A DNA stretch of 64,000 nucleotides from Hydrangea macrophylla (lineage: Eukaryota > Streptophyta > Magnoliopsida > Cornales > Hydrangeaceae), in the NCBI GenBank assembly GCA_033977485.1, contig CM066984.1, positions 29,679,501 through 29,743,500 on the forward strand, in the 5' to 3' direction. The translations under genes and the position numbers were made by a program. How positions within the stretch are numbered: position 1 is the first letter of the stretch; every line of letters begins with the position of its first letter. The notes beneath the pieces were generated by a model that was given only the letters and a program-made list of their open reading frames with translations, was not told the DNA's origin and did no database searches. Positions 56,720-64,000 of the stretch are shown here, piece after piece.

Positions 56720-56845
56720 TTTATCCTTTCGTTTTGATATTCCGGCGACTTTGTTTTTAAATAAGAGTTTTAAGGATTCTTTTATTTCAAACTGTCAATT
56801 CTGATATCCATATTTATTTTGTTTGTTTGATTTTCAGTAATCATA

Positions 56846-59800
56846 ATGTCTGGATCTGCATTTAGTCCACTAACAAGTTAACTGGAAATAACTACACTGA
56901 ATGGAAACATAACCTTGCCATCGTTTTAACTGCGGAGGATCACATATATGTCCTCACCACCCCAAGCCCTGAAGAACCCGCGGTAAATGCTTCGGCAGCT
57001 GCCAGACGCGAGTTCGACAAATGGAAGAAGTCAAATGGAATGGCCCGTTGTTACATTCTGGCCTCAATGGCTGGTGTGTTACAACACCAATTCCAATCGA
57101 ACAATTCTGCCAGTGACATTATCACATCCCTGAAAAAGATGTTTGGGGAGCATGGCAGGCCTGCCAGACAGGTAGCCATGCAGAAGATAATGAGTGCAAA
57201 GATGTCGGAAGGTACTCCAGTCAAAGAATATGTTTTAAAAATGATTAATTATTTAAACGAACTGGAGACCTTGGGAGCCAACATCGATGCACAGACCCAA
57301 GTTGATATGATCCTCAACTCGCTGTCGCCATCATTCGCTCAATTCAAACTTAACTATAATATGAATCAAATGGATTTTTCAATGAGCGAATTAATGAGTT
57401 CTTTACTGGCAGCAGAAGGGGTGATCAAACCTGGGGGCAGCGTTTTAAACGTTGAGAAAAGCGCTTCTTCTTCCAGATCTACACCGAAAGGTAAGAAAGG
57501 AAAGAAGAAGGCTGGCACTGGTGGTTCAAGTGTTGGACCAGTCCCTAAGATTGCAAAATCTAAGGGAAAAGGTAAGGGCAAAGGGAAGGTGGGTGGCCAA
57601 GGCAAAGGAAAGTGTTTCCAATGCGGTGAGAAGGGCCACTGGAAGAGGAACTATCTAGAATTCTTGGCTACAAGAGTTCAAGGTATGATTGAATCACATG
57701 TGATTGAAGTAAGTTTTATTACGGATACTTCAAACACTTGGTGCATTGATTCTGGTGCGACTAACCATATCTGTAATTCATTGCAGGGGTTCAGATCAAC
57801 CAGGAAATGCAGTGATGGGGAGATCGTACTTACTCTAGGTTCTAGCGCAACCGTATCTGCGGTTGCTATAGGAGTCGTAGTTTTAGAATTTTCAGACAAT
57901 AAAGTTTTGATTTTATCAGATGTACTTTACGTCCCTTTAATGAGACGTAATTTAATTTCAGTTTCTAATTTAACGAATAATGGTTATTCCTTTCATTTTG
58001 GAACTGAAGTTGTCATTAAAAGAAGCAGTTCTTTTATATGTTCTGGTGTTAAATCAAATGGTTTGTATGTGATTACTCCCAATATTTCAAAAGATTCTTG
58101 TTTGGAACTTAATAACTCAGTGGTAACTTTACCATCTAAAAGAAAGGAACCTTCCACTAATCCAACAAGGCTTTGGCATATGAGGCTTGGCCATATCAAT
58201 CTGAATAGGATTGGCAGACTAGTCAAAGAAGGGGTCTTAGGCGATTTGGTTCTCGAACCAATGGAAGTCTGCGAGTCTTGTTTGGAGGGTAAGATGACCA
58301 AAAGGCCCTTTCCTACAAAGGGCAACAGGACCAATGCATTGTTGGAATTAGTTCATACTGATGTGTGTGGACCAATAAATATTAGAGCAAGGGGTGGTTA
58401 TGAGTATTTCATAACATTTACCGATGACCACTCTAGGTATGGATATGTGTACCTAATGCAGCACAAGTCTGAAGCCTTTGAAAAGTTCAAAGAGTTTAGG
58501 GCTGAAGTGGAGAAGCAATCGGGCACACATATCAAGGCCATTCGATCTGATCGAGGTGGCGAGTACCTCTCTAATGAGTTTATTGATCACCTCGTACAGA
58601 ATGGGATTCTGTCACAGTTGACTGCACCTGGTACGCCTCAGCAGAATGGTGTAGCGGAGAGAAGGAATCGGACTCTTTTAGACATGACTAGGTCGATGAT
58701 GAGTTATTCAGAGTTGCCATTATTCCTTTGGGGTTATGCTTTGGAAACCGCTGCATACATACTAAATCTAGTACCAAGCAAATCTGTTCCCAGGACACCA
58801 CGAGAGATGTGGATTGGGCGCAAGCCTTCTTTGCAACATCTCCGGATATGGGGGTGTCCGGCACATGTGCTCAAAGGAAAGATGAGCAAGTTGGATTCTA
58901 GATCGGAAGTATGTTACTTTGTAGGGTATCCAAAGGGTACTTATGGATGGTATTTTTATGATCCAAGAGAACAGAAAGTGTTTGTTAGTACAAATGCTGT
59001 TTTCTTGTAGGATGATTATATCATGAACCATAAACCTAAGGGAAGGATAGATCTTAGAGAGATAGAAGGAGAGCCCTCAGTCCAACCCGCAGTTGATAAC
59101 GATGAAAATCAAGAAAATACCACTTCTTCACCCATTTCCGCACCGGTACCTCGTTGTAGTGGGAGGATTATCAGCCAGCCTGATAGATACATGTTCTTAG
59201 GAGAAGTTTTTGAAGCTGTTTCCATAGAATCTGAATCTGATCCTACCACTTACGAAGAGGCAATGGCTGATGTTGATTCAGCTCATTGGATTAAAGCTAT
59301 GAAGGCTGAATTGGAATCTATGGATTCCAATCAGGTCTGGGATCTTGTAGAACTTCCAGCCAATATTAAACCCATTGGCTGCAAGTGGGTCTATAAGAGG
59401 AAAAGAGGATCTGATGGAAAGGTTGAGACCTTTAAGGCAAGGCTTGTGGCGAAAGGCTATACTCAGAGGGAGGGCATTGACTATGAGGAAACCTTCTTGC
59501 CGGTAGCCATGCTCAAGTCCATCAGAATACTCTTATCCATTGCTGCATGCCTAGATTTTGAAATCTGGTAGATGGACGTCAAGACTGCATTCTTGAATGG
59601 CAATCTTGAGGAGGACATCTATATGCAACAACCAGAAGGGTTCATAGCTGGTCGGAAAGGTAACTTGGTATGCAAGTTGCAAAAGTCCATTTATGGGCTT
59701 AAGCAGGCATCCAGAAGTTGGAACATCCGATTTGACCAAGCGGTCAAGTCGTTTGGTTTCATACAGAATCTGGATGAGCCTTGTGTATACAAGAAATGTG

Positions 59801-60816
59801 AAGGGAAAGTAGTGGCTTTTCTTGTGCTTTACGTTGACGACATTCTACTCATTGGGAATGATGTAGCGGCGCTGTCAACGGTCAAGGTTTGGCTAGCTAG
59901 TACTTTCGATATGAAGGATCTAGGCAAGGCGAGCTATATTCTTGGGATAAAGCTCTTTCGGGATCGCAAGCGAAAGATAATGGGATTATCTCAAGCTGGT
60001 TATATCAAGAAAGTGCTAACTAGGTTTTCAATGGATAATTCGAAGAAAGGTTTGTTACCTTTCAGGCATGGTTTAGTGTTCTCCAAGGACCAGTGTCCAA
60101 AGACACAAGAGGAGAGGAATCGCATGGCAGGAATTCCCTATGCCTCGGCAGTGGGAAGTCTCATGTATGCGATGTTATGCACTAGACCAGATATCTGCTT
60201 TGCCGTTGGCATGGTTAGCAGGTATCAATCGAATCCTAGTCCAGATTACTAGACAGCCGTTAAGCACATTCTTAAGTACTTGAGAAGAACTAAAGGTTAC
60301 ATGCTTATGTACGGCGGTAGTGAGTTAATTCCAGTAGGATACACTGACTCGGACTTTATGTCAGATAAAGATTCGAGAAAGTCGACATCCGGACATCTCT
60401 TTACCTTGGGAGGTGGTGCTGTTAGTTGGAGGAGCATTAAGCAGAAATGCATTGCAGACTCAACTACAGAAGCTGAGTATGTGGCTGCTTGTGAAGCCGC
60501 AAAGGAAGCTGTTTGGCTCAAGAAGTTCCTCATGGAACTCGAGGTGGTACCAGCGTCGTTGTCACCTATTACGCTATACTGCGATAATAGTGGGGCAGTG
60601 GCTCAGTCCAAGGAGCCAAGGAACCACGGAAAGGGAAAGCACGTAGAGCGAAAATATCATCTTATCCGAGATATTGTTCAACGTGGAGATGTGACTGTCA
60701 CCAAGATTGCCACCGCTGACAATCTTGCTGATCCGTTTACAAAGGCCTTACCACAGAAGGTCTTTGATCGTCATCTAGATAGTCTAGGTCTTAGATGTAG
60801 TTCTGAATGGTTGTGA
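56846..60816 (+). pseudogene. Copia-3 gag-pol polyprotein, nearly intact
   Basis: Single-frame Ty1/copia polyprotein. The ATG at 56846 ([11 protein letters not shown]) runs into TAA after 11 codons; the main frame is entered at about 56872 ([12 protein letters not shown]), so a one-base shift separates start and body. Domains: UBN2 gag to about 57430; lysine/glycine-rich linker; zinc knuckle 57613-57654 with last cysteine replaced by tyrosine; protease DSGAT at 57748-57762; integrase zinc region from about 58172 and D, D, E at 58360, 58549 and 58657 (second D and E 36 codons apart); reverse transcriptase with CKWVY near 59380 and YVDD at 59830-59841; RNase H from about 60340 to FTKALP. Internal TAG codons at 59008, 59569 and 60250; true stop TGA at 60814. 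Integrase catalytic residues are all intact. Confidence 0.93.
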
Positions 60817-60820
60817 GTGC

Positions 60821-60831
60821 AAGTGGGAGTT
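60821..60831 (+). other. Copia-3 polypurine tract
   Basis: aagtgggagtt directly before the 3' LTR. Confidence 0.88.
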
Positions 60832-62326
60832 TGTTGGGTTTGTGCCCTCAAACCATTACTTTATGTATGAGACATTAGCATTATAATATATGGATATCAG
60901 CTTTACATTTCATTGTGTATGTTTCTTTCATGAGATGATTGTTTTGTCCTTAAGTATCATAGTAAGCAATTCGTGTGTGTATGAGATACACACAAGTGAG
61001 ATACGAATTACTATTCTTTGATACTTAGAATATGTCACAGTGGATGATGAGACTGGATACTTCATCAGGTCTACACTGTAGCATAATTAACTACCATTGG
61101 ATGGAGTGATTAATCTCAATCACTAGAGTGTAGCTCTTAGTTGATATGCTAGTGCTTATAGTGCATTGACGGACCTGAGCTTTCCTATTGACGCTTAAGG
61201 CTGTCAACAGTCAATAGGAACTCATAACTTGTATAAGGTACGTGTTCTCAATCTTGAGATGATTATGAACACAGACTATGGATATGGCTGCTTTGACTTA
61301 CCAATCAGTGAGGTCTATAGAAGATCAACACCTGGGTATCTTGGGTATGTCATGTCCATAGGGTTGTGAACATATATTGTCAAGATAGAATCTACCCTCT
61401 GATTCAGAGTAAGCATTCCCTTGAGAATGTCACCAAGTTGATTACTGAGTACTGCAGTCTTGTTGATAAGAGTTATCAACATGTTTGGTAATCATGAGTA
61501 GTGAATGGGACTCAAGGAATACAAGAAGTAATCATGATTCAGGTTGACAGTAACAGTTATCCGACTACCTGAATATGATTACGAATGCTGACGGTAGAGG
61601 GACATTAGTACACCATACAAGTCTAGTTATCGCTTCGGATATGTTCTTTTGCGTTGGAGTTCAGTTATCGTTTTATAGTGGAATAAACGTTAACTGAACA
61701 GTTAGTTAGTTTGCTGATCAAAGAGTTTGGTCATGGTAATTAACAAACTGGTCTGAGCCAACAATAAAGAGCCTAGGAGGTCCCACTCTTAGCTCCGCTA
61801 GGATGCTTGGAAAGACACTTGAGGAAGCTGTTAAGACAAGTTCGATCGATTGAAGTATGTTCGATCGATTGAAGTCAGCAGGTTCGATCGATCGAGAATG
61901 GTTCGATCGATCGAAGGTTCGATCGATCGAAGTCACTTCGATCGATCGAAGTCTAGTTCGGTTCTGGAAATCTATAAATAGGGCAGCTGCGTTCTGGAAG
62001 TGAGTGATTGTCGTTTTTATACGCAGAAGCTGTAGAAACTATCATAGTCTTCCCAAAACCTTCCTATCCTCTCTATTAGGGTTCCCACCAACCCTAGTCT
62101 TTCCGGCAGGCATCCGCAGGAGTCATAAGGGTGAAGATCATCTAGTGGAGGCTGCTGGAAGTTAAAGTTTCATAATTGGGTTCAAGACACTAAGGTATAA
62201 TTCTTGCACCTCCTTGTACGCATCTATGGAATTGACGAGTAGTAGATCCTGGAATACCAAAAGTTATATAACTTAACCTATTTCCGCTGCGCGATTAAAC
62301 TCTAATTTTAAACCACTTTTCCTTCA
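60832..62326 (+). repeat. Copia-3 3' LTR (1495 bp)
   Basis: Same ends and length as the 5' LTR. Differences seen include cctcatc/cttcatc, gaccagt/gaacagt, tctgtta/tccgcta, gtcggtt/ttcggtt and gcgttt/gcgatt. Confidence 0.95.
61841..61950 (+). repeat. TTCGATCGATCGAA array in Copia-3 3' LTR
   Basis: Six words identical in order, form and spacing to 54661-54770; TATA box at 61973-61980. Confidence 0.93.
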
Positions 62327-62331
62327 GTTGA
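62327..62331. repeat. Copia-3 target-site duplication, right
   Basis: gttga; its last three bases are also the first bases of the Tat-2 LTR. Confidence 0.93.
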
Positions 62332-63019
62332 TACACCCAAAATTGGCTCTATCTTATGGCCAAGTGGTTTAAGTCAGCAGCCAGTCCATGCCCCGGACAA
62401 ATCATGCACAACTCCTCGGACAAGCATCATCCCGAGCGATCTAGTCTACTCATCATCCCGAGCGGCTCATCCACGACCAGGCCACCTGGTCGGGAAAACC
62501 GCACAGGCACATCCCACCGCAGGAACAGCCCATCCGGGTCCACAGGCATGACCCCGAGCATCCCAAGCGTGATCCTGAGTATTACGGGTAGTTTCCTACT
62601 CAAGCTAGAAGACTAATGGAAAGTGCAAACTATTTCTTAATCCAATTAGGAAACCCCCACAATTAATGCCAATCTATATCAATTGGATCATATTTCCTCA
62701 TCACATGTAAAAGTAGGTCTCTTGCATCAATAAAAGAGACCTCTCACCCCCCATTGAAGGGGCTAACTCTTTAGTCTACATAGCACCACTATAGAATTCA
62801 CCATTATACGCATATACCCGGCCGGTATTACAGGTAGTGCCGCCCCTCTTTGTTGGCTCACCAGGCCCGCCGGTGATCTGCTAGTGAACGTGCTCAGATA
62901 CACCCGTGGACGTAGGTACCTTCATTAATAGGGCCGAACCACATACAAAAAATAGTCTCTCACTCTTTCTCTCTCCTTAAACTGCTCTACTTTATTCTTA
63001 CCAATTTTTGGCATCATCA
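62329..63019 (+). repeat. Tat-2 5' LTR (about 691 bp)
   Basis: TGATACACCC start and GGCATCATCA end (inverted TGAT/ATCA), followed one base later by a gypsy primer-binding site. Richer in G and C than the rest of the window, with several cccgagc words near 62431, 62457 and 62551. The partner LTR lies beyond the window. Confidence 0.75.
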
Positions 63020-63020
63020 G

Positions 63021-63040
63021 TTTGGCGCCGTCTGTGGGAA
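63021..63040 (+). other. Tat-2 primer-binding site
   Basis: TTTGGCGCCGTCTGTGGGAA, the TGGCGCC-type site common in plant Ty3/gypsy elements. Confidence 0.85.
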
Positions 63041-63081
63041 ACGACAAGTCTTCTCATCAACAAATCTCTTGACTGATCATC

Positions 63082-64000
63082 ATGCCACCGAAGAAGGGTA
63101 AGAAGGTTGGTCAGCAGTCCAACCGGGATGTTCCTCTGGCCCCGGCACCGGCAGTGGCAGTCATTACATCTGAGCAGATCACCGCGACCCTCACACAACT
63201 CTTGGAGGGCAAGCGTCAAATCTAGCAACCGATCGAAGCCCTGCTAGCCCAGCAAAGCAGTCCTCCAGGGGCCGGGAAACTACCCGGGATTGTTGCGTAC
63301 GGTCGAGAACCGATCTTGACCAGACAACGTGCCCGTGCCAACCCGTCCCATGTTGAGGGTGCCAGAGACATCAACAGTGGGCATGCTGCCCGAAAGGAAA
63401 GGCAGGAGCATGGCCTGGGAATCAGTCCAGGGTCACTTGATCAAGAGCAGAGTTGTCCCTAGGCGAACGGTTACCCGGAGCCATAGCCGAGCCCAATCTA
63501 GAGGATAGCACGCCATCATAAAGAAAAAGCCTCTTCCACCAATACCGGTCCGGAAGGATTGGAAGCCCGAATCAAAGACTTACAGAAGCAGATCGACGGA
63601 GTGGCCAAGAAGCTTGGTCAAAACCACGCTCAGAATCAAGTCAATACCAAGACAGAGTCACCGTTCTCCAACCAGATCACGAGGTTTGCCATCCTGCACA
63701 AATTCAAGCAGCCTCGCCTAGATCCCTATAACGGCTCGGTAAGCCCGATCGACCACGTCCGGACTTATAAGGCTCAGATGGCCCTAGCCACCTACTCCGA
63801 TGAACTACACTGCATAGCCTTCCCCAGCACTTTGAAAGGCCCGGCCGCCCAATGGTTCTACTCGTTGGAGCCCTGATCGGTCTACAGTTTCACGCAACTC
63901 AGCAAGCAGTTCATCAATCAGTTCATCGGTATGCACAAACGGCCAAAGCCTGACATACATCTACTGACGGTTATACAAAGGAATAATGAGACCCTCACGG
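63082..64000 (+). pseudogene. Tat-2 gag, cut by window end
   Basis: M at 63082 (MPPKKGKK) opens a basic, alanine/proline-rich N-terminus. In-frame TAG codons at 63223, 63460, 63484 and 63499 and TGA at 63874 break it. The capsid domain is open at 63559-63876: a coiled-coil-like start (IKDLQKQIDGVAKKL), PRLDPYNGSVSPIDHV, then FPSTLKGPAAQWFYSL, followed after the TGA by FTQLSKQFINQF. This is the classic plant Tat-type gag. All pieces share one frame, so damage is by point changes. Pol would follow beyond 64000. Confidence 0.88.

Larger units (their letters stand above)
55162..56845 (+). other. Copia-3 leader
   Basis: 1.7 kb of untranslated leader between primer-binding site and gag. It holds the second word array (55318-55614), a hairpin with outer stem (56387-56448), and a direct repeat TGACCACCACACGGAGGC at 56505-56522 and 56702-56719. 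Its 3' half aligns with the Copia-2 leader. Confidence 0.8.
53652..62326 (+). mobile_element. Copia-3: full-length, young Ty1/copia element
   Basis: 8675 bp with two 1495-bp LTRs, perfect 5-bp duplication gttga, exact initiator-methionine tRNA primer-binding site, leader of 1.7 kb, gag-pol in one frame with three TAG codons, and polypurine tract. By eye the LTRs differ at about 11 positions, mostly transitions, i.e. about 0.7%. With a commonly assumed plant rate of 1.3e-8 per site per year this is a few hundred thousand years; the rate is an assumption. Confidence 0.95.

Noticed and set aside
57366..57605. Minus-strand 79-codon frame within Copia-3 gag
   Set aside because: Complement of the lysine/glycine-rich gag linker; its Pro/Phe-rich composition follows from that.

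Overview
The window looks like nuclear DNA from a flowering plant and consists almost entirely of nested LTR retrotransposons. I found no host protein gene, rRNA, tRNA gene or CRISPR array. The assignment to a plant rests on the element lineages (Athila- and Tat-type Ty3/gypsy, chromoviruses, Ty1/copia with UBN2-type gag), on long AT-rich LTRs and on the style of nesting. The species cannot be named from this sequence.

Layout, with names used throughout. Tat-1 (minus, about 570-10358): gag remnant, leader, tRNA-like primer-binding site and a candidate 4.2-kb LTR; its leader is split by Athila-1 (plus, 1930-5163, 5-bp target duplication), an internally deleted element. Copia-1 (plus, 10505-13711): old pol remnant with a 177-bp 3' LTR. 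Copia-2 (minus, about 14030-21624): decayed element with a truncated 3' LTR and complete 5' LTR. Chromo-1 (minus, 21625-24271): pol remnant interrupted by Athila-2 (minus, 24272-40538). The 3' LTR of Athila-2 is itself split by Chromo-2 (minus, 24478-33415), a full-length chromovirus with both LTRs. The integrase end of Athila-2 abuts Chromo-3 (plus, 40539-48587), whose integrase is split by Athila-3 (46589-47868), a solo LTR with a perfect 5-bp duplication. Athila-4 (plus, 48588-53648) is a 3' remnant with an env-position reading frame. Copia-3 (plus, 53652-62326) is the youngest element, with two 1495-bp LTRs differing at about 11 sites by eye and a perfect 5-bp duplication; it landed three bases inside the LTR of Tat-2 (plus, 62329 to window end).

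All polyproteins carry stops, frameshifts or lost catalytic residues, so no element is autonomous as written. Copia-3 is closest: one frame from about 56872 to 60816 with three TAG codons, an upstream frameshift and one lost zinc-knuckle cysteine.

The most unusual signal is non-coding. Elements of different superfamilies carry clusters of short self-complementary words centred on TCGA. The word differs by family (ATCGATCGAT, CAATCGATTG, CAGTCGACTG, GATCGATC), but placement recurs: just upstream of the TATA box and again between primer-binding site and gag in both copia families, and in the transcribed half of the LTR in both chromoviruses. A second signal is a leader hairpin shared by Copia-2 and Copia-3 with paired, compensating base changes. 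A third is a 16-codon reading frame at the same place in three divergent Athila LTRs.
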